NCBI RefSeq assembly: GCF_000738775.1
Contig: NZ_JPOC01000006.1
Location: 1 to 64,000 of the forward strand
Length of the DNA: 64,000 nucleotides
Source of the DNA: Prescottella defluvii
GTDB lineage: Bacteria > Actinomycetota > Actinomycetes > Mycobacteriales > Mycobacteriaceae
Direction: 5' to 3'
Shown here: positions 21,585-30,171 of the stretch, one piece after another
Position numbering within the stretch: position 1 is the stretch's first letter
Layout: every line of letters starts with the position of its first letter
Program-made: the position numbers and the translations under genes
The notes under the pieces: model-generated
Told to the model about the DNA's origin: nothing
The model's input: the letters and a program-made list of their open reading frames with translations, nothing else
The model's database searches: none

Positions 21585-22846
21585 TCACGACTGCGGGTCC
21601 GCGAGACAACCGTCGGGGCCGCGCTCGACGAATACTGCCGCCGAACAGTAGGCGATCGTGGGGTAGTAGGGGCCCATCGAGACGGCGGGATCGGTGCCGT
21701 CGGCCTGCGACGCCTGGACCGACAGAGGATAGAAGCCGGACGACGGCAACATGTTCCGCAGAATGAGGACCCTCTTCGCGACGTCGGTCGAACCCCACGG
21801 CAGCACCGTCACTGCCGGACCCACTGCCGGGAGGTCCTGCGGGGCACCGACGACGAACGTGTACCAGCCGTCGTCGTCGAGCCGGGTCTGGAAGTCCGCG
21901 GCGCACGCGACCACCGGGTACGGCGAGACCAGGTCGTTCTGGCACATCGACCAGTAGCGAACCTGACGGTCCGGGACGATCGCGGACACACCCGCACGGG
22001 TGTCGGGGAACGACGGTGCCTTGCCGCGCACCACGGCGACCCTGCCCGGGCGATAGGTGAGGCGGGCGGCGATGTACTTGTTGTCGCCGTTCGGAAACAG
22101 GCCCGACGTGTCGGCCGGGTTCACGAACACCGCCTCCGGGGTGTCGCCGCGGAAGGCACCCGACGCGGCCGCTTCGATTGCCCGGTCGATGCCACGCCGG
22201 GCGACATCGGCGACCGGGCCCGCGAACGAGCTCGGATCGAACGGTTCCGCGCAGGCTGCACGGGAAGGCTCGCGCTGCCGAGTCGGTACGTGACATCCGG
22301 CAACGGCACGCCGCCGCTGAGCGATCCCGGATCGTCGGGAACGTAGACCCGGAGGATCAGGAACCCGATCGGCGCGGCGTCGGCGCGCACGGCCCGAATC
22401 TCGTTGCGTGCCGGGTCGGCCGGCCCCGGCACCAGCGTCGCGTGCCACCGGCGCTGCTCCGGCGGCAGCACCCGGGCGTCGGCGTCGGCGAAAGGATTTG
22501 CGCTCCCCGGATCGGGCAAAATCCGGTCGTCCCGCAACGTGTCGATCGTGTCGAGATCCGTGCCGTAGGTGTTGAGCGAGAAGTAGCGTGCCGACGGGTA
22601 GGCGCCGGACAGTTCGAGAGAGTCGCGGGGGCCCAGCGCGTAGGGCAGGACCCAGTAGGTGGCACCGGTGTCGGGGAAGGCGACGTTCAGCGACTGCCCG
22701 TCGGACATGAACCGCCACGCACAGGGCAGGGGATCTGCGGACACGGCATGCGCCGGAGTGGGCGCCGCGAGCAGTGCGGCCCCGGCACACGCGGCCGCCG
22801 AGGCGCCCAGGATGCGGCGGCCGATCGAATGCGGTGACGTGCGCAT
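21585..22846 (-). pseudogene. Secreted protein gene interrupted by a frameshift
   Basis: Two minus-strand frames together read as one exported protein of about 420 residues. The N-terminal frame starts at ATG 22846 with a clear signal peptide (about 33 residues ending PTPAHA) and reads through YVPDDPGSLSGGVPLPDVTY; the C-terminal frame then supplies DTSGLFPNGDNKYIAARLTY, RYWSMCQNDLVSPYPVVAC and LPWGSTDVAKR to a stop at 21585. The switch lies near 22250-22270 and is repaired by one added base. Both halves have actinobacterial codon character, so the break is recent or is a sequencing error. I recognise the protein only as a conserved uncharacterised secreted family. Confidence 0.75.
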
Positions 22847-22941
22847 GGCAGGACCCCCATCGGAGGGTTCCACGGTAGCGAGGACGGCGGGCGGTTGGGG
22901 CATGATCGGACGAACAGTCGTTCGGCGCGCAGGAGGCGGTC

Positions 22942-23559
22942 ATGGCGGATTCGGCGAGGGGCACCCGGGAGCGGATCGAACTTGCGTTGCAGACCTTCGA
23001 ACCCGAAGCGGCGGTCCGCGGCGACTATCGGGAAGCGGCCGTCGCGATCGCGATCATGCGTGGTGAGGACGGTTCGCCCGTGTTCCCGTTGACGCTGAGG
23101 CCGTCGAAGATGCGCGCCCACGCGGGGCAGTTCGCGCTGCCCGGCGGCCGGCTCGACGAGGGGGAGACTGGGCAGGACGCGGCCCTGCGCGAACTCGGTG
23201 AGGAACTCGGGGTACACGTCGGCCCGGAGGACGTGCTCGGTCGGCTCGACGATTTCGTCACCCACTCGGGCTACGTCATGACCCCGTACGTGGTGTGGTC
23301 GGGGCAGTCGATCGCGTCGGTGGTGCCCAGCCCGGACGAGGTGGCGCACGTGTTCGCGGTCGCATTGGACGAACTCGACGTCCCGACGCAGTACACGACG
23401 ATCCCCGGAGCGCCCGAACGCGTCGCGTGCTGGCCCTTCCGCGGGGAACACATCCACGCCCCCACCGGCGCGGTGATCCACCAGTTCTGCGAGGTGGTCC
23501 TGCACGGGCGCCACACCCGGGTCGCGTCGATCGCGCAGCCCGCCTTCGCATGGCGCTGA
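22942..23559 (+). CDS. NUDIX hydrolase, CoA pyrophosphatase type
   Basis: 205 residues with a full Nudix box (GRLDEGET ... ALRELGEELGV) preceded by the CoA-diphosphatase-type stretch LTLRPSKMRAHAGQFALPGG, as in NUDT7/NudL-like proteins. Likely cleaves CoA or CoA derivatives to phosphopantetheine and 3',5'-ADP; substrate is inferred from this motif only. ATG 22942 has AGGAGG about six bases upstream. It is divergent from the disrupted secreted-protein gene, with under 100 bases between. Confidence 0.85.
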   Translation: MADSARGTRERIELALQTFEPEAAVRGDYREAAVAIAIMRGEDGSPVFPLTLRPSKMRAHAGQFALPGGRLDEGETGQDAALRELGEELGVHVGPEDVLGRLDDFVTHSGYVMTPYVVWSGQSIASVVPSPDEVAHVFAVALDELDVPTQYTTIPGAPERVACWPFRGEHIHAPTGAVIHQFCEVVLHGRHTRVASIAQPAFAWR

Positions 23560-23600
23560 AACCCCGGTGAGCGCTCACCCACCCGACTAGCGTCGGGCGG

Positions 23601-24644
23601 GTGAACCTCCTGCGGACGGCCCTGCGCGCCCTCGACCGCACCGGCATCGAACCGGTCGCGTGGCGGCCGCCGCCCGCGCCCGCCGAGACCGGACTGTTCG
23701 CGCCGGGACATCACCTCGACGGCACGGAGCAGTGGCGGCTGCCGACCGGCCGCGGACCCGAGGACGTCGCGGTCGACGGCGAGGGCCGGGTGATCACCGG
23801 CGGCGACGACGGCCGACTGTGGCGGTTCGACGACGCCGGTCGTGCCACCGAACTGGCGCACACCGGTGGCCGTCCGCTCGGGGTGGAGGTGCTCGACGAC
23901 GGCCGCTACCTGGTGTGCGACTGCGAACGCGGGCTGCTGCGGGTGGACGAGACCGGGCGGGTCGAACTGCTCACCGATTCGGCGCTGGGCCGTCCGTTGC
24001 TGGCGTGCAACAACTCCGCCGTCGGCCGGGACGGGATCGTCTACTTCACCGATTCGTCGGCGCGGTTCACCGTCCCCGATCACCGCCTCGATCTTCTCGA
24101 ACACAGCGGTACCGGGCGGTTGCTCCGATTCGATCCGCGCACCGGTGAGACGGATCTGCTCGCCGACGGCCTGCAGTTCGCGAACGGTGTCGGCCTCGCC
24201 GCCGACGAGTCCTATGTGATCGTGGCGGAGACGGGCGCGTACCGGATCCAGCGTGTGGAACTGACCGGACCGCAGGCCGGCACGGTGTCGGTGTGGGCGG
24301 ACAACCTGCCCGGAATCCCCGACAACGTCACCTCACAGACCTCCGCGGGCATCTTCTGGGTGGCGCTGTACAGCCCGCGGATGGCGCTACTGGACCGGGT
24401 GGCGCCGTACCCGAACCTGCGGGTCGTCACCGCGAATCTGCCGAGCGTCGTGCAACCCGACCCCGACCACCGGGCCTGGGTACTCGGGCTGGACGGTGCC
24501 GGACGCGTCGCGCACAGCCTGCGCGGGGGAAAGGGGAGCTACTCGCCGGTCACCGGTGTCCGCGAGACACCGGAGTGGCTCTATCTGGGAAGCCTCACCG
24601 CGGGCGCGCTCGCGCGGGTCCCGCGCTGCGAGCTGGGTGTCTGA
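23601..24644 (+). CDS. Strictosidine-synthase/SMP-30-like six-bladed propeller protein
   Basis: 347 residues. The stretch CNNSAVGRDGIVYFTDSSARF, followed by LLRFDPRTGETDLLADGLQF and FANGVGLAADES...VIVAETGAYRI, then NLPGIPDNVT, is typical of the strictosidine-synthase-like (Str_synth) family, calcium-dependent lactonase or esterase relatives. No signal peptide is evident. Substrate is unknown; alkaloid synthesis is not implied. GTG 23601 follows GGGCGG. It may be co-transcribed with the NUDIX gene 41 bases upstream. Confidence 0.82.
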   Translation: MNLLRTALRALDRTGIEPVAWRPPPAPAETGLFAPGHHLDGTEQWRLPTGRGPEDVAVDGEGRVITGGDDGRLWRFDDAGRATELAHTGGRPLGVEVLDDGRYLVCDCERGLLRVDETGRVELLTDSALGRPLLACNNSAVGRDGIVYFTDSSARFTVPDHRLDLLEHSGTGRLLRFDPRTGETDLLADGLQFANGVGLAADESYVIVAETGAYRIQRVELTGPQAGTVSVWADNLPGIPDNVTSQTSAGIFWVALYSPRMALLDRVAPYPNLRVVTANLPSVVQPDPDHRAWVLGLDGAGRVAHSLRGGKGSYSPVTGVRETPEWLYLGSLTAGALARVPRCELGV

Positions 24645-24738
24645 ACCGGGCCGCCTTCGCGCGGTCGGTCCCTGAATCGGCACACCGGGTGTGGAAAGCT
24701 GGCCTGCGACAGGGGACGGGAAGCCGGAAGGATCGTTG

Positions 24739-25359
24739 GTGGACGCGGTAGGACAGAACGTGGGCTCGGAGCAGGTCACCGATCGCATCCTCACCATTCC
24801 CAATCTCCTCAGCATGGTCCGCCTCGCCGGGGTGCCGCTGCTGCTGTACCTGATGCTCGGCCCGCAGGCCGACGGTTGGGCGTTGGCGGTGCTGATGCTC
24901 AGCGGCTTCACCGACTGGGCCGACGGCAAGCTCGCCCGCCTGCTGAACCAGATGACGCGGCTGGGCGCCCTCCTCGACCCCTTGGTCGATCGGCTGTACG
25001 TGATCACGACGCTGGTCGCCTTCGTCGCCCGCGACATCATCCCGTGGTGGGTGGCGGCCATCCTGATCGGCCGGGATCTGATCCTGGCGTTCACACTGCC
25101 GATCTACCGTCGGCGCGGGCTTCCGCCTCCGGACGTCATCTACCTCGGCAAGGCCGCGACGTTCGCGTTGATGTTCGCGCTGCCCCTCCTGCTGGCGGCG
25201 CAACTCGACTGGGGATTCGCGACGATTGCCAACCCGTGGGGCTACGCGCTGCTGACCTGGGGCACCGCGCTCTACGTCTGGACCGCCGGCCTGTACATCG
25301 CGAAGGCCGCCGAGGTGGCCCGTACGGTGCCCCGCGCCGTCACCCGGAGCGGCCCGTGA
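24739..25359 (+). CDS. CDP-alcohol phosphatidyltransferase (PgsA2-like, Rv1822)
   Basis: 206 residues, about four to six transmembrane helices. The family signature is complete: D-W-A-D-G-K-L-A-R, then G-A-L-L-D-P-L-V-D, giving the eight conserved metal and CDP-binding residues. It transfers a phosphatidyl group from CDP-diacylglycerol to an alcohol; the M. tuberculosis homologue is variously named PgsA2 or cardiolipin synthase, so the acceptor is undecided. GTG 24739 has GGAAGGA six bases upstream and is preferred to 24691. Overlaps the DUF881 gene by GTGA. Confidence 0.88.
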   Translation: MDAVGQNVGSEQVTDRILTIPNLLSMVRLAGVPLLLYLMLGPQADGWALAVLMLSGFTDWADGKLARLLNQMTRLGALLDPLVDRLYVITTLVAFVARDIIPWWVAAILIGRDLILAFTLPIYRRRGLPPPDVIYLGKAATFALMFALPLLLAAQLDWGFATIANPWGYALLTWGTALYVWTAGLYIAKAAEVARTVPRAVTRSGP

Positions 25360-26222
25360 CAGGTACGCCCCGACCGGTGCGGCGGAATCCGGTCCCGTCA
25401 CTGCTGAAGTCACTCATGAACGACCACCTCGATCCCGGGTACGCCGGCGCCGCCGAGGACCGGGAACAGGGGCACTCCAAGTCCACCCGCATCGCCGCGG
25501 GCGCATGGATCTCCTTCGGCGCCGTCCTCGTCGGCATGGTGTTCGGCATCTCGTACGCCCAGGCGACGTCGTCCGCGTCCGACGTGGACCGGACCCGCAC
25601 CGAGATGCTGACGAAGGTGCGCGACGCCGAGGATCGGGGACAGAGCCTGGCCACCGGGCGGGACGAGCTGACCGTTCGGGTCGACGACCTGCGGGCGTCG
25701 GTGCTCGCCGGCGACGCCGAGGGAGCGCAGGTCCTCGACCGGCTACGCACCCTCGAGGCCGCTGCTGCCACCGAACCCGTGCACGGCCCCGGACTGGTCG
25801 TGACCCTCACCGATCCGACAGCGAGACCCGACCTGTCGGACTCGTCGCAGCGCGTCTCAGGCTCCCCCCAGTCCGGTGTCCTCGACCGCGACCTGCAGGC
25901 GGTCGTCAACGCGCTGTGGGCGAGCGGCGCCGAGGCCGTCGCGGTGGGTGACGTCCGCGTCGGGCCGGCCGTCACCATCCGTCAGGCGGGCGGGGCGATG
26001 CTCGTCGACAACCAGCCGGTGCCGTCGCCCTACCAGGTGTCGGCCATCGGCCCACCTCGCAAGCTGCAGACCGGCTTCGTGGTGAGCGACGCCTATCTGA
26101 GGATGTCGACTGTCCAGCAGCTGTACGGGGTGGGTTTCACCATCGCCGAGTCCGACGACCTGCGGCTACCCGCTGCCGCCGGTCGTGAAGTGAGATTCGC
26201 ACAGGAAACGGGGGCACCGTGA
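25356..26222 (+). CDS. DUF881-family membrane protein (Rv1823-like)
   Basis: 288 residues. One transmembrane helix near residue 60 (AAGAWISFGAVLVGMVFGI) is followed by a short coiled-coil region and the DUF881 domain (GPGLVVTLTDPTARPD, LQAVVNALWASGAEAVAV, YQVSAIGPPRKLQTGF). The family is extracytoplasmic and uncharacterised. It sits with a small basic protein and a second DUF881 gene, an arrangement conserved across actinobacteria and also near division genes in Firmicutes. GTG start overlaps the previous stop. Confidence 0.85.
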   Translation: MTGTPRPVRRNPVPSLLKSLMNDHLDPGYAGAAEDREQGHSKSTRIAAGAWISFGAVLVGMVFGISYAQATSSASDVDRTRTEMLTKVRDAEDRGQSLATGRDELTVRVDDLRASVLAGDAEGAQVLDRLRTLEAAAATEPVHGPGLVVTLTDPTARPDLSDSSQRVSGSPQSGVLDRDLQAVVNALWASGAEAVAVGDVRVGPAVTIRQAGGAMLVDNQPVPSPYQVSAIGPPRKLQTGFVVSDAYLRMSTVQQLYGVGFTIAESDDLRLPAAAGREVRFAQETGAP

Positions 26223-26569
26223 AAGGTGGCTACGCGCTCTACGGAGTGCTCGCGCTCGTCGCCGGCATCGCGCTCGGCATCGTCTTCAGTCCGCAGGTGC
26301 CCGACGCCGTCCAGCCCTATCTGCCGATCGCCGTCGTCGCCGCACTCGACGCCGTGTTCGGCGGGCTGCGCGCGTACCTCGACGGGATCTTCGACGCCAA
26401 GGTCTTCGTCGTCTCGTTCGTCTTCAACGTCCTGGTCGCCGCACTGATCGTGTGGCTCGGCGACCAACTCGGGGTGGGGACGCAGCTGTCGACGGCGATC
26501 ATCGTCGTCCTCGGTATCCGGATCTTCGGCAACGCGGCGGCGCTGCGTCGACGCCTGTTCGGGGCGTGA
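26219..26569 (+). CDS. Small basic protein, DUF1290 family (Rv1824-like)
   Basis: 116 residues, almost entirely three hydrophobic helices (YGVLALVAGIALGIVF, LPIAVVAALDAVFGG, VFVVSFVFNVLVAALIV). The FGGLRAYLDGIFDAKVF stretch is characteristic of the Sbp/DUF1290 family. Function unknown. It is flanked by two DUF881 genes with four-base overlaps on both sides, suggesting a membrane complex. Confidence 0.88.
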   Translation: MKGGYALYGVLALVAGIALGIVFSPQVPDAVQPYLPIAVVAALDAVFGGLRAYLDGIFDAKVFVVSFVFNVLVAALIVWLGDQLGVGTQLSTAIIVVLGIRIFGNAAALRRRLFGA

Positions 26570-27459
26570 TCGGCGTGGAACCCGACGACGACACCCCCGC
26601 CCAGGGCGCCCCCGTACCGACCCCCGACGCCGAGGGCCCCGAAGTTGAGAGTCCCGAAGCCGAGAGCCCTGAAGTCGAGAGTCCCGAAGCGGAGAGCCCC
26701 GCCGAGGCGGGCGGCTCCCGTGGGGAGGGCCGCCACGAGATGCCCGACTCCCCGCGCCCACGCACGCGATCCCGATTCGCGTTCGGGCTGCTCGCGGTGC
26801 TGCTGATGGCAGCGCTCGGCGTCGCGATCGCGACACAGGTCAGCAGCACCGGATCGGGCGACAATCTCGATTCCGCGCGGCCCGCGGACCTCCTCGCGGT
26901 CCTGGGCAACCTCAACCAGCGTGAGGCTGCACTCCGCCAGGAGATCTCGGGACTCGAGCAGACGCTGTCGAAGCTCGAGGCGGGCGGCGGCAGCTCCGGC
27001 GCGGCGTTGGAGGAGGCGAAAGCCCGGTTGTCCGCGCTGTCGATCCAAGTGGGCACCGTCGCGGCAACCGGTCCGGGTGTCACCCTCACGGTCGAGGATC
27101 CCGGCTCGTCGGTCGGCTCGGAGGTCCTGCTCGACCTCATCCAGGAACTGCGCGCCGCGGGCGCCGAGGCGATCGAGATCCGCGGCTCCGGATCCGAGCC
27201 GATCCGCATCGGTGTCGACTCGTGGGTCAGCGGAGGGGGCGCGAACGTCACCGTCGACGGGCGTCGGATCTCGGCCCCGTTCGGGGTCGTGGCGATCGGG
27301 GACCCGCCGACGCTCGCGGCGGCTCTGAACATCCCCGGCGGAGTGGTCGACACCGTCGCACGCAGCGGCGGACAGTTGCGGATCGCGCAATCGCCGCAGG
27401 TCACGGTGTCCGCCTTGCGGGAGGTCAAACCACGCCAATACGCTCAGCCCGGAAACTGA
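26566..27459 (+). CDS. DUF881-family membrane protein (Rv1825-like)
   Basis: 297 residues. The cytoplasmic N-terminus of about 65 residues is acidic and contains a PEVES/PEAES repeat; one transmembrane helix follows (FAFGLLAVLLMAALGVAIA), then coiled coil (NLNQREAALRQEISGLEQTL) and the DUF881 domain (GPGVTLTVEDPGSS, LIQELRAAGAEAIEIRG, FGVVAIGDPPTLAAAL). Paralogue of the gene at 25356. GTG 26566 overlaps the previous stop; GTG 26575 is an alternative. In mycobacteria the homologue has been connected with cell-wall and glutamate homeostasis, which fits the nearby garA. Confidence 0.84.
   Translation: MIGVEPDDDTPAQGAPVPTPDAEGPEVESPEAESPEVESPEAESPAEAGGSRGEGRHEMPDSPRPRTRSRFAFGLLAVLLMAALGVAIATQVSSTGSGDNLDSARPADLLAVLGNLNQREAALRQEISGLEQTLSKLEAGGGSSGAALEEAKARLSALSIQVGTVAATGPGVTLTVEDPGSSVGSEVLLDLIQELRAAGAEAIEIRGSGSEPIRIGVDSWVSGGGANVTVDGRRISAPFGVVAIGDPPTLAAALNIPGGVVDTVARSGGQLRIAQSPQVTVSALREVKPRQYAQPGN
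26638..26697 (+). repeat. Four tandem 15-bp units within the DUF881 gene
   Basis: Four imperfect 15-base units encode alternating PEVES and PEAES pentapeptides in the acidic cytoplasmic tail. Differences are mostly synonymous third-base changes, so the repeat is not a fresh slippage product. Confidence 0.85.
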
Positions 27460-27504
27460 TCTTCTCCGGCCGGCTCGTTCGGCCGTACCCGAAAGGAAGC
27501 CACC

Positions 27505-27909
27505 GTGAGTGAGCTCGCTACCCCCGCCGATCTGCGTTACACAGCAGACCACGAATGGGTGCGGCGTACGGGTCCGACGACGGTGCGTGTGGGTATCACC
27601 GACTTCGCACAGTCGCAGCTCGGCGACGTCGTGTTCGTCCAGCTGCCGGCGGAGGGCGACGACGTCACCGTCGGCGACTCCTTCGGCGAGGTGGAGTCGA
27701 CGAAGAGTGTTTCGGACATCTTCGCGCCGCTGACGGCGAAAGTTGTTGCGGTCAACGCCGATCTGGACGGCAGCCCCGAACTGGTCAACTCCGACCCGTA
27801 CGGCAGCGGTTGGCTCGTCGACCTCGAGGTCGACGACGAGGCCGGATTGGACGAGATGCTTGCCGCCACCCTGGACGCCGCGGGATACCTCGCGGTTTCC
27901 GGCAGCTGA
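27505..27909 (+). CDS. gcvH: Glycine cleavage system H protein
   Basis: 134 residues, lipoyl carrier shuttling the aminomethyl intermediate between GcvP, GcvT and lipoamide dehydrogenase. The lipoylation site is Lys67 in [11 protein letters not shown], and the start (YTADHEWV) and SDPYGSGWL stretches are family signatures. GTG 27505 follows AAGGAAG by seven bases. It lies 45 bases after the DUF881 gene and 3.2 kb upstream of gcvP, with garA between, as in mycobacteria. Confidence 0.96.
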   Translation: MSELATPADLRYTADHEWVRRTGPTTVRVGITDFAQSQLGDVVFVQLPAEGDDVTVGDSFGEVESTKSVSDIFAPLTAKVVAVNADLDGSPELVNSDPYGSGWLVDLEVDDEAGLDEMLAATLDAAGYLAVSGS

Positions 27910-28080
27910 TCCGCGGAGAATTCCGCCTGATTTCGCGGGTCTTCGCCCGGCCTGTCCGCCTACACGCACCGCCCCTGTCAGGGTACGGTCGAGGTGAGCG
28001 AGACGCCGTGTCGGTGCGCGGATTCGCATCGCAATGTGATGGTGGCCGAGATACGTCGAGGCCGAGTGGTACCGCGTGAC

Positions 28081-28107
28081 CCCGGGAACGCAGAAAACGT
28101 TCTCGGG
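28081..28107 (+). terminator. Hairpin between gcvH and garA
   Basis: A 10-bp stem (one G-U pair) with a 7-base A-rich loop lies 25 bases upstream of the garA start and is followed by TAAACGG with no T run. It may be a weak terminator of gcvH or a leader structure of garA; the sequence does not decide. Confidence 0.45.
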
Positions 28108-28131
28108 TAAACGGATTGAGGAGGAGAAACG

Positions 28132-28626
28132 GTGAGCGAGAACGGCAACGACGCGGTTTACGGAGAGACGCCGGCCGAGACCACATCGGTTTTCCGTGCG
28201 GATTTTCTCAATGAGATGGACAGCTCGTCCTCGCAGACAGCTGAGGCCCCGGTCTCCGGAGTCGAGGGGCTGCCCGCCGGTTCCGCGCTGCTCGTCGTCA
28301 AGAGGGGTCCGAATGCGGGCTCGCGTTTCCTGCTCGACCAGCCGATGACCTCCGCGGGGCGTCACCCCGACAGCGACATCTTCCTCGACGACGTCACGGT
28401 GAGCCGCCGGCACGCGGAATTCCGGCAGGACGACGACGAGTTCCAGGTCGTCGACGTCGGCAGCCTGAACGGTACGTACGTCAACCGCGAGCCGGTGGAC
28501 TCCGCGGTCCTCGCGAACGGTGACGAGGTGCAGATCGGCAAGTTCCGCCTCGTGTTCCTGACCGGGCCGCGCGGCAACGCCGGCCCGCAGATCGGCGAAT
28601 CCGCGGCTGGTGCGGGCAACCAATGA
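28132..28626 (+). CDS. garA: FHA-domain metabolic regulator GarA
   Basis: 164 residues. The N-terminal phospho-switch ETTSVFRADF has Thr17 and Thr18, equivalent to the Thr pair phosphorylated by PknG and PknB in M. tuberculosis. A single FHA domain follows (GRHPDSDIFLDD, SRRHAEF, GSLNGTYVN) with the phosphothreonine-binding Arg, Ser and Asn in place. Unphosphorylated GarA inhibits 2-oxoglutarate decarboxylase and glutamate dehydrogenase and activates glutamate synthase; phosphorylation makes it bind itself. GTG 28132 has GAGGAG about six bases upstream. Overlaps the next gene by ATGA. Confidence 0.95.
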   Translation: MSENGNDAVYGETPAETTSVFRADFLNEMDSSSSQTAEAPVSGVEGLPAGSALLVVKRGPNAGSRFLLDQPMTSAGRHPDSDIFLDDVTVSRRHAEFRQDDDEFQVVDVGSLNGTYVNREPVDSAVLANGDEVQIGKFRLVFLTGPRGNAGPQIGESAAGAGNQ

Positions 28627-29360
28627 CAGCCGTCCGGCAGGAGGCCGCCACAGGCATGTCGATCGGCACGGTGCTCGATCGACTGCGCCCGGATTTTCCG
28701 GATGTGACGATTTCCAAGATCCGATTCCTCGAGGCTGAGGGGCTGATCAGTCCGGAGCGGACGCCGTCCGGGTATCGGCGGTTCTCGATCGCCGATTGCG
28801 AGCGACTGAGGTTCGTGCTCACTGCGCAACGAGATCAGTACCTGCCGCTCAAGGTGATCAAGGAACAGCTCGAGGCGATCGACAGCGGTGTCGCGACCGT
28901 CGGTGCGGTGGATTCACTGCCTCGACGTCCGCGCACCCTCGCGGTGGCGCCGGGGGAGGTGTCCCCAGAGGAGTTTCGTGCCGATCGTGAGGTGCGGATC
29001 AGCCGGGACGATCTGATCGCGCGTTCGGGAATCGACGAACGCTTCCTGAGCGAGTTGCTCCGGAGCGGTCTCGTCGTGCCCGGCGCCGCGGGTTTTTTCG
29101 ACGAGGACGCCGTGACACTGTCACGGACCGCCAAGGCGATGTCGGAGTTCGGCCTCGAGGTCCGGCACCTGCGTGCATTCAAGTTGGCTGCCGATCGCGA
29201 GGCCGGCCTGGTCGCGCAGATCGCGGGGCCCGTCGCGAAAGGGCGTGACGCGGGTGCGCGGGACCGTGCCGAGGAGATGGTGCGTGAGCTCGCGGCACTG
29301 TCCCTGACGCTGCACACCTGCCTGGTCAAGGCGGCGGTGCGAGGGGCTCTCGATCGCTGA
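28623..29360 (+). CDS. MerR-family transcriptional regulator (Rv1828-like)
   Basis: 245 residues. The N-terminal winged helix-turn-helix has the MerR pattern (SIGTVLDRLRPDFPDVTISKI, then LEAEGLISPERTPSGYRRF); the C-terminal part is a long helical effector or dimer region without cysteine metal ligands. Direct ATGA overlap with garA suggests coupled expression. In mycobacteria this gene is retained next to garA; its targets are not evident from sequence. Confidence 0.88.
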   Translation: MTAVRQEAATGMSIGTVLDRLRPDFPDVTISKIRFLEAEGLISPERTPSGYRRFSIADCERLRFVLTAQRDQYLPLKVIKEQLEAIDSGVATVGAVDSLPRRPRTLAVAPGEVSPEEFRADREVRISRDDLIARSGIDERFLSELLRSGLVVPGAAGFFDEDAVTLSRTAKAMSEFGLEVRHLRAFKLAADREAGLVAQIAGPVAKGRDAGARDRAEEMVRELAALSLTLHTCLVKAAVRGALDR

Positions 29361-29459
29361 CGGCCGCAGCGGGTTCGAATAGAATCGGGGCAGTACGTCA
29401 AACGGGGCTTGTTCGCCGTTCGAGGTGGACCCGGTCGCCGGTACGAGGTGGAGGACGCG

Positions 29460-29933
29460 ATGAGTGAGATGCGTGTGATCGGAATCCGTGTCGAACAGCC
29501 GCAGAACCAGCCGGTGTTGCTTCTGCGCGAAAGCAACGGCGACAGGTACCTGCCGATCTGGATCGGGCAGACCGAGGCCACAGCGATTGCGTTGGAGCAG
29601 CAGGGGGTGGAACCCGCACGCCCGCTCACGCACGATCTCGTCAAGGATCTTCTCGAAGCCTTCGGCCACACCCTGCGGGAGGTGCGGATCGTCGACCTGC
29701 AGGCAGGTACGTTCTACGCCGATCTGGTGTTCGAGGGCGATGTCCGGGTCTCGGCCCGCCCGTCGGATTCGGTGGCGATCGCCCTGCGGATCGGTGTTCC
29801 GATCTTCGTGGACGAGGCAGTGCTCGCGGAGGCGGGTCTGGTGATGCCGGACGAGCGCGAGGACGAGGTGGAGAAGTTCAAGGAGTTTCTCGAGTCGGTG
29901 TCGCCGGACGATTTCAAGGCGACCGACGGCTGA
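29460..29933 (+). CDS. Bifunctional-nuclease (BFN/DUF151) domain protein (Rv1829-like)
   Basis: 157 residues. The BFN core is clear: VEQPQNQPVLLLRESNGDRY, LPIWIGQTEATAIALEQQG, RPLTHDLVKDLL, then SARPSDSVAIALRIGVPIF. The domain is named for a plant nuclease but most bacterial members are uncharacterised, so nuclease activity is not asserted. ATG 29460 is favoured, with GAGGTGGAGG upstream and the protein then beginning like known homologues. Confidence 0.86.
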   Translation: MSEMRVIGIRVEQPQNQPVLLLRESNGDRYLPIWIGQTEATAIALEQQGVEPARPLTHDLVKDLLEAFGHTLREVRIVDLQAGTFYADLVFEGDVRVSARPSDSVAIALRIGVPIFVDEAVLAEAGLVMPDEREDEVEKFKEFLESVSPDDFKATDG

Positions 29934-29978
29934 CCGTCAAACTCTCGACTACAGGTTGAGGGTCTTGGGCGCGTCGCA

Positions 29979-30007
29979 TTGACCTCGGTTCGTCGAGGCC
30001 ATACCGT
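29979..30007 (+). promoter_or_regulatory. Sigma-A-type promoter for the second MerR gene
   Basis: TTGACC (29979-29984) and TACCGT (30002-30007) are separated by 17 bases, a good match to actinobacterial housekeeping promoters (TTGACN and TANNNT). It would start transcription near 30014, leaving a leader of about 155 bases before the GTG at 30172. Confidence 0.5.
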
Positions 30008-30171
30008 CACGTGCTGTGAACGACCGCCGCGTGGGATGCGCGGGGCGTACCCTGAATGGAATCCACCGTTCGGGTTTGCTCGATGTTACGAGTGAGCGAT
30101 GTGCAGGTAGCGGGGAATCTTCGAGGCTCCGCGCCTGTCAGCGCTGCTGAACACGCGAGAGGGAGTAGTCC

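Noticed and set aside
23601-24644. Alkaloid biosynthesis gene because of strictosidine-synthase similarity
   Set aside because: The family name covers many lactonase-like propellers; no pathway genes are nearby.
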